A DNA stretch of 33,116 nucleotides from the NCBI GenBank assembly GCA_020435995.1, contig JAGQYO010000040.1:1-33116 (forward strand), read 5' to 3'. The notes under the pieces are model-generated. The model was not told where the DNA came from, did no database searches, and was given only the letters and a program-made list of their open reading frames with translations. The stretch is from Flavobacteriales bacterium (GTDB lineage: Bacteria > Bacteroidota > Bacteroidia > Flavobacteriales_G > Salibacteraceae). A program made the translations under genes and the position numbers. Shown here piece after piece: positions 1 through 7,907 of this stretch (its first letter is position 1; every line of letters starts with the position of its first letter).

Positions 1-234
1 CCTTAGTTCAGGATTTTTATTCAAATCTGAAAGTCGGGCTTTTGCATATTCCTTTCTTGAAGGTCTTTGTCCATTTCGTTTGCCAATGTCAGGCAGTCCA
101 AGTTCATCATAAATGTCTCTGCAACCATATTTATTGAATAGAGCTATCAGTTCTTTACCACTTCTAGTTGGTGGATAATCATTACCTGTTAAAAATGGAA
201 CAAGCTCTTCTATTGTATATGCCGAAATTGTCAT
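1..234 (-). CDS. AbiJ-like abortive infection protein, N-terminal part (cut by window edge)
   Basis: The reverse strand reads as an uninterrupted 78-codon frame from an ATG at 234 to the window edge, beginning MTISAYTIEELVPFLTGN and continuing with a patch around RSGKELIALFNKYG and PDIGKRNGQRPSRKEY. From memory this resembles the small N-terminal domains of AbiJ-related abortive-infection proteins, which normally precede a HEPN-type RNase or another toxic domain. The C-terminal domain, which would decide the function, lies outside the window. No Shine-Dalgarno sequence is visible before the ATG, as usual in Bacteroidota. A 32-bp perfect palindrome ends about 28 bp upstream, and codons 3-6 carry a 12-bp inverted copy of part of that upstream region. 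The coding frame is well supported; the family name is tentative. Confidence 0.45.
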   Translation of the reverse strand, partial: MTISAYTIEELVPFLTGNDYPPTRSGKELIALFNKYGCRDIYDELGLPDIGKRNGQRPSRKEYAKARLSDLNKNPELR

Positions 235-562
235 TCTATGTTTGTTTGTATTGCTGCCAACAGCCGAATATATGTAACGTTACATATATTCGGCATATAC
301 CAAATGTAAAATTTATTCGAATTGCGGTTGTTCAATCACCGTGTATTTTATGGCGAATAGCAGGCAACTGTTTCTCTACTATGTCATCAGAAACCGCATT
401 TTTGATTTTGTGTTCGGCATGGCTCGGGCGATTAAAAATAACGAAGTAGTTATGGAAGTCAGGCTCTTGGAGGCTTGCATGGCTTTAAGGGGTGGGCAAT
501 TTATTCAAAGCCCCTAAATAGCATGGGGTTCAAACAGAATGAATGGGAGTAGGTCTTGCGGT
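235..562. other. Intergenic region between the AbiJ-like gene and DUF2200
   Basis: Apart from the palindrome at 263-294, no convincing gene is visible. A 55-codon frame at 350-517 (plus) has no recognisable family. Complementary GGCTTT (481-486) and AAAGCC (507-512) could form a weak hairpin downstream of the DUF2200 gene. This is probably the join between core genome and the accessory segment on the left. Confidence 0.5.
263..294. repeat. Perfect 32-bp palindrome upstream of the AbiJ-like gene
   Basis: The left arm GCCGAATATATGTAAC (263-278) is followed directly by its exact reverse complement (279-294). The flank continues as TTCGGCATATAC (289-300), which is the reverse complement of GTATATGCCGAA at 215-226, inside codons 3-6 of the AbiJ-like gene. 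No T-run follows on either strand, so it does not look like an intrinsic terminator. It could be an operator, a recombination site or a mobile palindromic element. Confidence 0.8.
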
Positions 563-934
563 TTATTTTTTTTCCTCGCGCAATATTTTTTCCATTTTTC
601 GCCCTTTGCCTAGTTCATCTACCAATTTGTCGAGGTAACGCACTTGCTGGGTTAGTGGGTTATCAATATCCTCAATTCTGTAACCGCAAATTACACCTTT
701 TATTAAGTCAGCGTTTGGGTTTAAGGTTGCTTCCTTAAAAAACGTTTCAAAGGTTGCGTTGTCGTCAATGAGTTCTTGTATTTTTTTATTCCCAAAGCCT
801 GTTAGCCACTCAATTACTTGATGTAGTTCTTGCTTGCTTCTCCCGATTTTCTCCACCTTGCTCACGTAGTGTGGGTAAACTGAGGCAAATGTCAATTTTG
901 CCATTCGCTCGTTGTGTTCTGCACTTACTTTCAT
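563..934 (-). CDS. DUF2200 family protein
   Basis: A 123-residue protein that matches my memory of the DUF2200 family over its whole length: MAKLTFASVYPHYVSKVEK near the N-terminus, then VIEWLTGF, LNPNADLIKGVICGYR and VRYLDKLVDELGKGRKMEKI at the end. These are small cytoplasmic proteins of unknown biochemical function, common in bacteria. The ATG at 934 gives a 10-residue leader before the conserved MAKLTF; Met11 is an alternative start. It lies 54 bp downstream of aroE on the same strand, so it may be read with that operon, or from its own promoter in the gap. No catalytic motif is obvious. Confidence 0.85.
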   Translation of the reverse strand: MKVSAEHNERMAKLTFASVYPHYVSKVEKIGRSKQELHQVIEWLTGFGNKKIQELIDDNATFETFFKEATLNPNADLIKGVICGYRIEDIDNPLTQQVRYLDKLVDELGKGRKMEKILREEKK

Positions 935-988
935 TGTTTCAAAAAATTGAGAGCTTGGATAAAACGAAAACCAAATATCATTGAAAAT

Positions 989-1717
989 TTAATTGGACCA
1001 AATCCTCCAACTCTCTTGCGCTTGTATCTCTAGCATTTCAATACCGTTTTTTACCTGGCATCCTCGGTTGAGGCCCTCTTGCATATAGGCAGTGTTTTCG
1101 GGGTTGTACACCAAATCGTAGAGTAGATGTCGGGCGGAAAGAAAAGAGTAGGGGAATGGCGGTTTTTCTAATAAATTGGGCGAAGTACCTAAGGGTGTGG
1201 TGTTGACCACCAGCAGGTTTTCCTTTACCAAGTCTTCGTCCAAATTGGCAAATGATGTCCTTCCTTTTTGCTTTCGAGAAATCACAAAAAAATCAATACC
1301 CAAATGTTTAAGTGCATATTGCACAGCCTTTGAAGCTCCACCATCACCAAGCACCAAGGCGCTTTTTGGCTTCTTTTTGCCAGTCCAGTTTCTCAGGCTT
1401 TGGGTAAACCCCATCCAATCGGTATTGTGTCCATGCAATTGATCTCCTACGCGCTTCACACAATTTACCGCTCCTATTTCTTTTGCCGCCGGCGAAAGCA
1501 GCTGACAATAGTCAATGATAGCTCCTTTGTATGGGTTGGTCACATTAAATCCCACAAGGTCTTTTAAATCCAAAACCTTATGGTTTAACTCGCTAATAGC
1601 CTCCAACTCAAAATTTTGGTAGGTGTGAGGAAGTCCTTCCTTGAGAAACCAATCCGAAAAATAGGTTTTGGAAAACGAATGCGAAAGCGATTTGCCTATA
1701 AGTCCGTAAGTAGCCAT
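989..1717 (-). CDS. aroE: Shikimate dehydrogenase
   Basis: This enzyme reduces 3-dehydroshikimate to shikimate with NADPH, in aromatic amino acid biosynthesis in the cytoplasm. The 242-residue product shows the family motifs in order: the substrate-binding SHSFS near residue 12, NVTNPYK with catalytic Lys64, HNTD with Asp100, the Rossmann loop GDGGASKA at 124-131, NTTPLG, DLVYNP and a C-terminal NGIEML. It is shorter than the roughly 270-residue E. coli enzyme, as is common in Bacteroidota. The start codon ATG at 1717 lies 2 bp after the DUF368 stop, so the two are almost certainly co-transcribed. Confidence 0.96.
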   Translation of the reverse strand: MATYGLIGKSLSHSFSKTYFSDWFLKEGLPHTYQNFELEAISELNHKVLDLKDLVGFNVTNPYKGAIIDYCQLLSPAAKEIGAVNCVKRVGDQLHGHNTDWMGFTQSLRNWTGKKKPKSALVLGDGGASKAVQYALKHLGIDFFVISRKQKGRTSFANLDEDLVKENLLVVNTTPLGTSPNLLEKPPFPYSFLSARHLLYDLVYNPENTAYMQEGLNRGCQVKNGIEMLEIQAQESWRIWSN

Positions 1718-1719
1718 AA

Positions 1720-2646
1720 TTACTTTGTCGTTTCTTCTGGGCTAAATTTTTCGAGTAGATAAATTACCATAAACCCAACTATGGCCAATACAATGGCACC
1801 AATTACGAAGGCTTCGCCTTCAAATCCGCTGGGCAAAACACTTTCTTGGGTAACTGGCACCTCCAAACCGTGAGAATTGATTCTGGTGGTTAGGGTGAGT
1901 TTCCAGGGCCAAACCTTGTTTAAGCTACCCAACATAAAGCCTGTGAGCACGGCTATGGTGAGGTTGTGAAACTTCTTGAACAACCAGCTCAGCACATGGG
2001 AAAACGAAACCAGTCCTACCACACATCCCAACATAAAAGTGAGGATTACTTTGATGTCAATCTCCTTGAGGGCGGTGAGGATATACTCGTATTTGCCCAA
2101 AAGCAGAAGTATAAATGCTCCAGATATACCGGGCAATATCATGGCGCAAATTGCCAACATACCACTCAAAAGTATAAACCATAATTCGGTAGGTGTTTCG
2201 GCAGGCGAAGCCACGGTAATGTAGTAGGCTAGGGCAGTGCCAAACAAAAGACCTCCGACAGATTTTATATCCCAAGAGGTAATTTTTTTACTCACCATAA
2301 GTGCGCTGGCCACTATTAATCCGAAAAAAAACGACCACACCAACACTGGATAGGTGGCAAGCAGGTGAGTAATCACTTTAGAAAGTGTAACTATGGAAAT
2401 ACCTATGCCTACAAAAAGAGCTGCCAAGAAATTGCCATTAACCCTCTTCCAAACCGCGGGAATTCCCTCCTTAAAAAGTACTTTTAGCGTTTCTATTTCT
2501 ATCGACTTCAAAGAGTTAATTAACTCCTCGTAAATACCTGAAATAAAAGCAATTGTGCCGCCAGAAACTCCAGGAACAACATCGGCAGCGCCCATGCCCA
2601 TTCCCTTCAATGAAATCAGTACATAATCCTTCAACGATCTTTTCAT
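1720..2646 (-). CDS. DUF368 membrane protein, probable polyprenyl-phosphate transporter (PopT-like)
   Basis: A 308-residue, very hydrophobic protein with the DUF368 signature at the N-terminus (KGMGMGAADVVPGVSGGT) and an internal repeat-like partner MILPGISGAFILLLLGKYEY. Around eight membrane segments can be read. Established knowledge: DUF368 proteins (PopT) were shown to act as undecaprenyl-phosphate transporters that recycle the lipid carrier across the cytoplasmic membrane. It sits in a minus-strand run with aroE 2 bp downstream and a rhodanese gene 29 bp upstream. The family call is strong; the transport role here is by homology. No missing core motif is seen. Confidence 0.9.
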   Translation of the reverse strand: MKRSLKDYVLISLKGMGMGAADVVPGVSGGTIAFISGIYEELINSLKSIEIETLKVLFKEGIPAVWKRVNGNFLAALFVGIGISIVTLSKVITHLLATYPVLVWSFFFGLIVASALMVSKKITSWDIKSVGGLLFGTALAYYITVASPAETPTELWFILLSGMLAICAMILPGISGAFILLLLGKYEYILTALKEIDIKVILTFMLGCVVGLVSFSHVLSWLFKKFHNLTIAVLTGFMLGSLNKVWPWKLTLTTRINSHGLEVPVTQESVLPSGFEGEAFVIGAIVLAIVGFMVIYLLEKFSPEETTK

Positions 2647-2675
2647 AATTGCTATAAATTAAAAAAGTAAGTGGT

Positions 2676-2996
2676 TTATTTATAGGGTTGCTTGCTAGCG
2701 TCAACAACCTCGGCAAAGGCTTCGATACCTCCGGCCAGATTAATTAAATTGCTAAAACCATGTAATGTTTCTAACACATCAATTAATGCGGCAGCTCTTG
2801 CGCCAGTGTTACAATGTATGACTACCTCTTTGTGGGTGGGTATTTGTTTTTTTTCATCAATCACGTTGCCCATAGGAATATTCAAACCTCCTAGGTTCGA
2901 CCATTCGTATTCAAAGGGTTCTCGGATATCAATAATTAAAAAATCCCGACCTTGATCCATCCAGGATTTTAATTCACTCGCACTTATTTCCTTCAT
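2676..2996 (-). CDS. Single-domain rhodanese (sulfurtransferase)
   Basis: A 106-residue protein made of one rhodanese domain without a signal peptide. It has the family's IIDIREPFEY strand (Asp23), a conserved NIPMG stretch and the active-site loop HCNTGARA with the putative persulfide-carrying Cys62 and Arg67, followed by LAGGIEAF. Such proteins carry sulfane sulfur between enzymes in the cytoplasm. Its ATG overlaps the stop codon of the phosphosulfolactate synthase gene by one base (TAATG on the coding strand), which suggests translational coupling. Being next to a sulfite-using enzyme makes a shared sulfur role possible, but that is inference. Confidence 0.9.
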   Translation of the reverse strand: MKEISASELKSWMDQGRDFLIIDIREPFEYEWSNLGGLNIPMGNVIDEKKQIPTHKEVVIHCNTGARAAALIDVLETLHGFSNLINLAGGIEAFAEVVDASKQPYK

Positions 2997-3781
2997 TAAT
3001 CGTGGTGTTTTTCTACCACCGATTCCGGCAAATGATCAAAGAATGTATCGCCTCGAAGCCCTAGTCTAAGAGTTTCTAGCGGAATAACTTCATCTGGACC
3101 AATATTACCTAGGTTGACATTATGGCCCAAATTTTTGATAAACCACACTTGTTGGTTTTTAATAGGAGCCTCCCACAGAATTCGGTCTTTTTCTACGTTG
3201 GCTAAAATGCGATTGATCAGCATGGTGTGGGCCGTTCCATTGGGTCTGTAAATACCTACCGTTCCGGATTCTCGGGCTTCAGCGATAACAAAGGACGAGC
3301 CCGCTTCCAATTCGGTTTTCATCATATTGATCCACAGTCCAGGACTAATAAAAATACCTTCTTCTTTACTTCCCACTTCGCTTAGCACCTCGTAGTCTTT
3401 GGCAAAATCCGAAATCAATTCTAATTTACGATCGTGAGGAATGGTAATAGAACCATCTGATACTTCGCAACATACCAGCCCAAACTTGTCCAGCAATTTC
3501 TTGTAATCGCCTACTTTATCCCTTACCAAAAATGCCTCGAACAAAGTACCACCCATGTAGACCTTCATGCCGGAATCTTGGTACATTTTTATTTTTTCCT
3601 GAAGCTTTGTTGAAACGATAGAGGTTCCAAATCCCAATTTGATATAATCAGTGAGATGTCCAGCCTTGTCAATAAAGTTTTCAGCTTCCCTAAGGCTTAA
3701 CCCCTTATCCATCATCATTGTAGCGCCATTTTTTCGTGGCTTTTCAGGACGTTCGGGGAGAAAAGGTAATTTAAAGTTCAT
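2996..3781 (-). CDS. Phosphosulfolactate synthase (ComA family)
   Basis: The protein (about 261 residues) resembles ComA, which adds sulfite to phosphoenolpyruvate to make (2R)-phospho-3-sulfolactate, the first step of coenzyme M synthesis in methanogens. Family-typical stretches are PRKNGATMMMDKGLSLREAE, DYIKLGFGTS, KVYMGGTLFEAF, EVSDGSITIP, VIAEARESG and LWEAPIKNQQ. The longest frame begins at a TTG at 3787; I chose the ATG two codons later (3781), which overlaps the upstream TPR gene's stop by 11 bp. Bacteroidota do not make coenzyme M, so the product may feed sulfolactate or sulfonate metabolism such as cysteate-derived sulfonolipids; that is an inference. Confidence 0.85.
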   Translation of the reverse strand: MNFKLPFLPERPEKPRKNGATMMMDKGLSLREAENFIDKAGHLTDYIKLGFGTSIVSTKLQEKIKMYQDSGMKVYMGGTLFEAFLVRDKVGDYKKLLDKFGLVCCEVSDGSITIPHDRKLELISDFAKDYEVLSEVGSKEEGIFISPGLWINMMKTELEAGSSFVIAEARESGTVGIYRPNGTAHTMLINRILANVEKDRILWEAPIKNQQVWFIKNLGHNVNLGNIGPDEVIPLETLRLGLRGDTFFDHLPESVVEKHHD

Positions 3782-5186
3782 TATCAAATTGTTCTATGAA
3801 GTCAATAATTTCAGGAACACATCGCAGATCTTGGTCAAACTCAAAAATCTGGTCTACATCCGCGGGCTTGTGTGCAAGCGCATCGTTCCACAGCTGGAAG
3901 GCTTGGTTGGAGTTTCCTATCAAATAGTGGTAGGCACCAGCCCTAAAACCCAGTTCTACTTGGTTTCCGGTTAATACCATACCGCTTTCTATAATAAAAA
4001 TAGCATTCTCTTTTTCTTCTTGGTCAAATAAAATGGCTGAATAATCCAAGAAAACCTCCCAGTTGTCAGAGTCCAGTTGAATTACTTTTTTATATGCTTT
4101 TTTGGCTTCTTCAAAAAACTGAAGACTCTGGCAAATTTCTGCATATATATGATGGGCTTGGGCATTGTCTTCTTCTTGCTTGATGGCTTTTTCGATAAGT
4201 GCTAGGGCTACTTTTAATTCGCCTTTTTCTAGTGAGGCATTGGCCGCGCCAATCCAAGCATCGGTATAACTATCGTCGAGCTCGTAGGTTTTTTTGTAGT
4301 ATTCAAAAGCCCCCTCGAAGTTGTCCATATTCTCATATACTTCGGCAATACTGCAATAAGTGGGGGAGCTTGGGCCTTCTAATTCCAATGTTTTGAAAAA
4401 AGCTTCCAAGGCCAATTTGTTCCTGTTGAGCTTGGCCAATATGGTTCCCTTGTTATACCACCCCGACGAAAACTCTTCAAAAGAAAGAATCGAGTACTCA
4501 TAAGCGTCTAGAGCTTCCTTCAATTGCTCTTTTACCGTATACAGGTTGCCCAAATTAAACCAAGCATGGTGGCTATAAGGTGAGTTTTCTATAAAGCTTT
4601 TAAAAAACGCAATGGCTTCATCAATAAGGTCATTGGTTTCGTAGGTGAGCGATATTTCGTACAGAGCCTCAATATTCTCAGGGTTGATGTCAAGCAATTT
4701 TTTGAGCCAGTAGATGGCCTGATGTGGTTTTTCTAACAACAAGTACTCTGACGCCATTTGAAAGTAAGTGTCTTCAGAATCCTCGGGTTCTGTGAGTGTC
4801 AGTGATTTTTTATAGTATTCGATACTCTTAATGCTTCGTCCGATTCGGCTGTAGGTATTGGCTATAAGAAAAGGTATGTCAGCTTCAAAGGGATGACTTA
4901 TTTCCAGTTTTTTTAACAAAACCAAAGCCTTTTTAAAATCACTTTTTTCGATAAATAATTCGGCTTCCTTCATCATAAGCTCAAGAGAAGAGGGGTGTTG
5001 GTGCTTGGCAAATTGTAAAGCGCGGCTTGCTTTGTCTAGTTTTAATCCGGCGAGATAGTGCTCAATCATGCCTTCCCACTCACTTACATCAAAGTAGTAG
5101 TACGCATTGTCTGAGAACATGTCCTCTAGTTTAACAATACGGTCCTGGTTGTTATCCTCAAATGAATGATCGAAATGCTCTTCCAT
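3771..5186 (-). CDS. Cytoplasmic TPR-repeat protein
   Basis: A protein of 471 residues with no signal peptide and an acidic N-terminus (MEEHFDHSFEDNNQD), followed by about ten tetratricopeptide repeats. Several show the usual pattern of small and aromatic residues, for example HHAWFNLGNLYTVKEQLKEA and GWYNKGTILAKLNRNKLALE. TPR arrays are protein-binding scaffolds; the partner is unknown. The longest frame starts at a GTG (5192), but the ATG at 5186 is more likely. It is the first gene of the run TPR, comA-like, rhodanese, DUF368, aroE, with a good promoter -7 box just upstream. Confidence 0.85.
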   Translation of the reverse strand: MEEHFDHSFEDNNQDRIVKLEDMFSDNAYYYFDVSEWEGMIEHYLAGLKLDKASRALQFAKHQHPSSLELMMKEAELFIEKSDFKKALVLLKKLEISHPFEADIPFLIANTYSRIGRSIKSIEYYKKSLTLTEPEDSEDTYFQMASEYLLLEKPHQAIYWLKKLLDINPENIEALYEISLTYETNDLIDEAIAFFKSFIENSPYSHHAWFNLGNLYTVKEQLKEALDAYEYSILSFEEFSSGWYNKGTILAKLNRNKLALEAFFKTLELEGPSSPTYCSIAEVYENMDNFEGAFEYYKKTYELDDSYTDAWIGAANASLEKGELKVALALIEKAIKQEEDNAQAHHIYAEICQSLQFFEEAKKAYKKVIQLDSDNWEVFLDYSAILFDQEEKENAIFIIESGMVLTGNQVELGFRAGAYHYLIGNSNQAFQLWNDALAHKPADVDQIFEFDQDLRCVPEIIDFIEQFDNEL

Positions 5187-5212
5187 TGGCACTATTACAG
5201 TGACGATTTAAA

Positions 5213-5220
5213 CAAATGTA
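5213..5220 (-). promoter_or_regulatory. Promoter -7 box for the TPR-comA-rhodanese-DUF368-aroE operon
   Basis: The minus strand reads TACATTTG, an exact match to the Bacteroidota -7 consensus TAnnTTTG, 26 bp before the chosen ATG at 5186. A matching TTG about 19 bp further upstream is not evident, so only the -7 part is supported. Confidence 0.5.
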
Positions 5221-5325
5221 GAGAAATCGAAATCGAGCCATTGTGCTACTTAGTAAAGTTCTTAAAAAGTAATTAACACCTGTTCTTTATTTGTCAACGC
5301 CTCAATTCCTCCAATTGCTTTGAGT

Positions 5326-5333
5326 TATATTTG
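5326..5333 (+). promoter_or_regulatory. Promoter -7 box for glmM operon
   Basis: TATATTTG matches the TAnnTTTG consensus exactly and lies 39 bp before the glmM ATG, leaving a short leader. It is followed by GCGCGCG; the prfC promoter has the same TTTGCGCGC arrangement. The -33 element is weak. Confidence 0.5.
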
Positions 5334-5372
5334 CGCGCGAAAATAACACCTCCTTTAACACCTTAAATAGAA

Positions 5373-6764
5373 ATGACGTTAATTAAATCCATATCTGGAA
5401 TTAGAGGTACAATTGGCGGTAAACCCGGCGATGGTCTTACTCCTCTTGATACTGTGAAATTTGCTTCGGCCTTTGGTACTTGGGTCATAAAAAACAACCC
5501 AAACAAAAAATTAAAGATCGTGATTGGGCGCGATGCGCGAATCTCAGGACAGATAGTGAGCAGCTTGGTTTCTGGGGCCTTACAAGGTCTGGGAATCGAT
5601 GTAATAGATTTGGGATTGTCTACCACACCCACGGTTGAAATTGCGGTTACCAATGAAAGCGCTGATGCTGGAATTATTTTAACCGCTAGTCACAACCCAA
5701 AACAATGGAATGCACTCAAATTGTTGAACCAAAAAGGAGAGTTTATTTCTGGTTCGGATGGAGAAGAGGTGCTACAGATGGCCGAAGCAGAAGATTTTGT
5801 GTACGCCGATGTCAATAACTTGGGCAAGTACCTTCAAAACCAAACCTACCTACACAAGCACATTGAACAAATATTGGCCCTGCCCTTGGTGAATGTAGAA
5901 GCCATTCAAAAGAAGAAGTTTAGAATAGTGGTAGATGCTGTTAATTCTACTGGTGGCACTTATGTGCCAGCGCTATTAAGAGCTCTAGGTGTTGAAGAAA
6001 TTACCGAACTATATTGTGAGCCAACCGGACAGTTTCCGCACAACCCAGAACCACTTCCAGAACATTTGACCGAACTTTCGTCATCTGTGGTTAAACATGA
6101 TGCTCATCTCGGAATTACAGTTGACCCCGATGTGGATCGATTGGCCCTGGTGTGTGAAGATGGTGAAATGTTTGGCGAAGAGTACACTTTGGTGGCCGTT
6201 GCCGATTACGTATTAAAGCACACGCCTGGAAATACAGTATCCAACATGTCATCTACGCGTGCCTTGCGCGATATTACTGAAAAACACGGGCAAAGCTATA
6301 GTGCATCGGCAGTAGGCGAGGTCAATGTGGTTAACTTAATGAAGGGAACTAACGCCATTATAGGAGGAGAAGGAAATGGAGGCATCATTTATCCTGAATT
6401 GCACTACGGCCGAGATGCTTTGGTAGGGATAGCCTTGTTTTTATCGCATTTGGCGCTTTCCAACAAAACCATGTCAATTTTAAAGGCTACTTACCCACAT
6501 TATCATATTTCTAAAAACAAGATTGAACTCACGCCTGAAATCGATGTTGACAAAGTGCTTTCTGAGATTCAAAAAAAATACAAGAACTACCCCATCAATA
6601 CCATCGACGGGGTTAAAATTGAATTCGACAAGGAATGGGTTCATCTCAGAAAATCGAATACCGAGCCCATCATAAGAATCTACACCGAAAGCGACAGTTT
6701 GAATACCGCTAACAACCTAGCCAATAAGATTATAATGGACATTAAAGAAATAATAAAGGGTTAG
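5373..6764 (+). CDS. glmM: Phosphoglucosamine mutase
   Basis: The 463-residue enzyme belongs to the alpha-D-phosphohexomutase superfamily and most likely converts glucosamine-6-phosphate to glucosamine-1-phosphate, feeding UDP-GlcNAc, peptidoglycan and lipopolysaccharide synthesis. All four signature loops are present: TASHNPKQWNALK with phosphoserine Ser106, the metal loop DPDVDRLALV (251-260), the sugar loop GEGNGGI (332-338) and the phosphate loop RKSNTEP (426-432). Phosphoglucomutase or phosphomannomutase activity cannot be excluded from sequence alone, but the length fits Bacteroidota GlmM. It heads a tight plus-strand cluster; the next gene starts 6 bp after its stop. Confidence 0.9.
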   Translation: MTLIKSISGIRGTIGGKPGDGLTPLDTVKFASAFGTWVIKNNPNKKLKIVIGRDARISGQIVSSLVSGALQGLGIDVIDLGLSTTPTVEIAVTNESADAGIILTASHNPKQWNALKLLNQKGEFISGSDGEEVLQMAEAEDFVYADVNNLGKYLQNQTYLHKHIEQILALPLVNVEAIQKKKFRIVVDAVNSTGGTYVPALLRALGVEEITELYCEPTGQFPHNPEPLPEHLTELSSSVVKHDAHLGITVDPDVDRLALVCEDGEMFGEEYTLVAVADYVLKHTPGNTVSNMSSTRALRDITEKHGQSYSASAVGEVNVVNLMKGTNAIIGGEGNGGIIYPELHYGRDALVGIALFLSHLALSNKTMSILKATYPHYHISKNKIELTPEIDVDKVLSEIQKKYKNYPINTIDGVKIEFDKEWVHLRKSNTEPIIRIYTESDSLNTANNLANKIIMDIKEIIKG

Positions 6765-6770
6765 GGTTTA

Positions 6771-7895
6771 ATGAAAGTTTATTTGGATAATGCCGCAACC
6801 ACACCAATTGATCCCGCGGTTGTTGAAGAAATGATTCCCATCATGAAAGAGTATTTTGGGAATCCCTCCTCATCCCATGCCTTTGGACGGCAAGTGCGAG
6901 CCAGATTGGAATTGTCGCGTCGTAAGGTGGCAGCCATTCTAAACGTAACTCCAGGCGAAATTATCTTTACATCCGGTGGAACCGAGGCTGATAACATGGC
7001 CGTGAGAAGCACCATAGAATACTTTGATGTAAAGCACGCTATTACAACAGATATTGAACACCATGCGGTAATTGACACGCTAGAGGAAGTTTGCGAAAAA
7101 GAGGAAATTAAGCTCAGCAAGGTGCGCCTCGACGAAAAGGGTTATGTTGATATGGCTCATCTGGAGGAGTTGTTGGCTAATAATGAAAAAAGTTTTGTGT
7201 CGTTGATGCACGCCAACAATGAAATCGGCAACATGATTGATTTGGAATTCGTTGGCAGTTTATGCGAAAAGTACGGCGCTATATTTCATAGCGATACGGT
7301 TCAAACCATGGCTCACTACAAATTCGATTTCAGTAAGTTAAAAGTGCATTTTGCTGCATGTTCGGCTCATAAATTTCACGGCCCCAAAGGAATTGGGTTT
7401 CTGTACGCCAACAAGAGTTTGAAAATACATTCTATGATTACAGGAGGTGCACAGGAACGTGGCCAAAGAGCTGGAACTGAAAACGTATATGGAATAGTTG
7501 GCCTAGCCAAAGCCTTTGAAATGGCTACCGAACATGCCGAAGAGCACGAAAAAACAGTAAAAGAATTGAAATACTATATGATGGATCAACTGGAAGCTCG
7601 GTTGCCAGGTGTTAGATATAACGGCGACCCAAGGGGGAATTCATTGTACACCGTATTAAATGTCTCTTTACCACCAACCTCAAAGGCAAGCATGCTGTTG
7701 TTTAACCTTGATATTATGGGAATAGCTGTTTCTGGCGGTTCTGCCTGTTCGAGCGGTGCAGCAAAACCATCACATGTTTTAATGGGCATAAACTCAGACC
7801 CCAATCGCCCCGCGGTTAGGTTTTCATTTAGCAGGTTTACCACAAAAGAAGAAATTGATTACGCCGTAGAAAAAGTTGTAGCTTTTTATTCCTAA
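6771..7895 (+). CDS. Cysteine desulfurase (NifS/IscS-type)
   Basis: A PLP enzyme of 374 residues that takes sulfur from cysteine for Fe-S clusters and thiolated cofactors. Landmarks are YLDNAATTP at the N-terminus, SGGTEADN (68-75), the HHAVIDT stretch, HANNEIGN, SDTVQT, the PLP-binding Lys201 in CSAHKFHGPKG, RAGTEN (233-238), and the persulfide loop SGGSACSSGA with Cys326. The flexible cysteine loop and overall length fit the class I group (NifS/IscS) rather than SufS. There is no IscU next to it, so its acceptor is unclear. It lies 6 bp after glmM and 12 bp before the glycosyltransferase start. Confidence 0.93.
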   Translation: MKVYLDNAATTPIDPAVVEEMIPIMKEYFGNPSSSHAFGRQVRARLELSRRKVAAILNVTPGEIIFTSGGTEADNMAVRSTIEYFDVKHAITTDIEHHAVIDTLEEVCEKEEIKLSKVRLDEKGYVDMAHLEELLANNEKSFVSLMHANNEIGNMIDLEFVGSLCEKYGAIFHSDTVQTMAHYKFDFSKLKVHFAACSAHKFHGPKGIGFLYANKSLKIHSMITGGAQERGQRAGTENVYGIVGLAKAFEMATEHAEEHEKTVKELKYYMMDQLEARLPGVRYNGDPRGNSLYTVLNVSLPPTSKASMLLFNLDIMGIAVSGGSACSSGAAKPSHVLMGINSDPNRPAVRFSFSRFTTKEEIDYAVEKVVAFYS

Positions 7896-7907
7896 AAAAC
7901 AGAATAA

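Noticed and set aside
263-294. Palindrome as an integron attC site
   Set aside because: The central TAACGTTA lacks the RYYYAAC and GTTRRRY core pair, and there is no array of cassettes in view.
168-449. 93-codon plus-strand frame over the AbiJ-like start
   Set aside because: It lies opposite the AbiJ-like gene, runs through the palindrome and has Cys/Tyr-rich composition without any family pattern.
350-517. 55-codon plus-strand frame in the left intergenic region
   Set aside because: It has a plausible ATG but no recognisable family, signal or neighbour; too little to support a gene.
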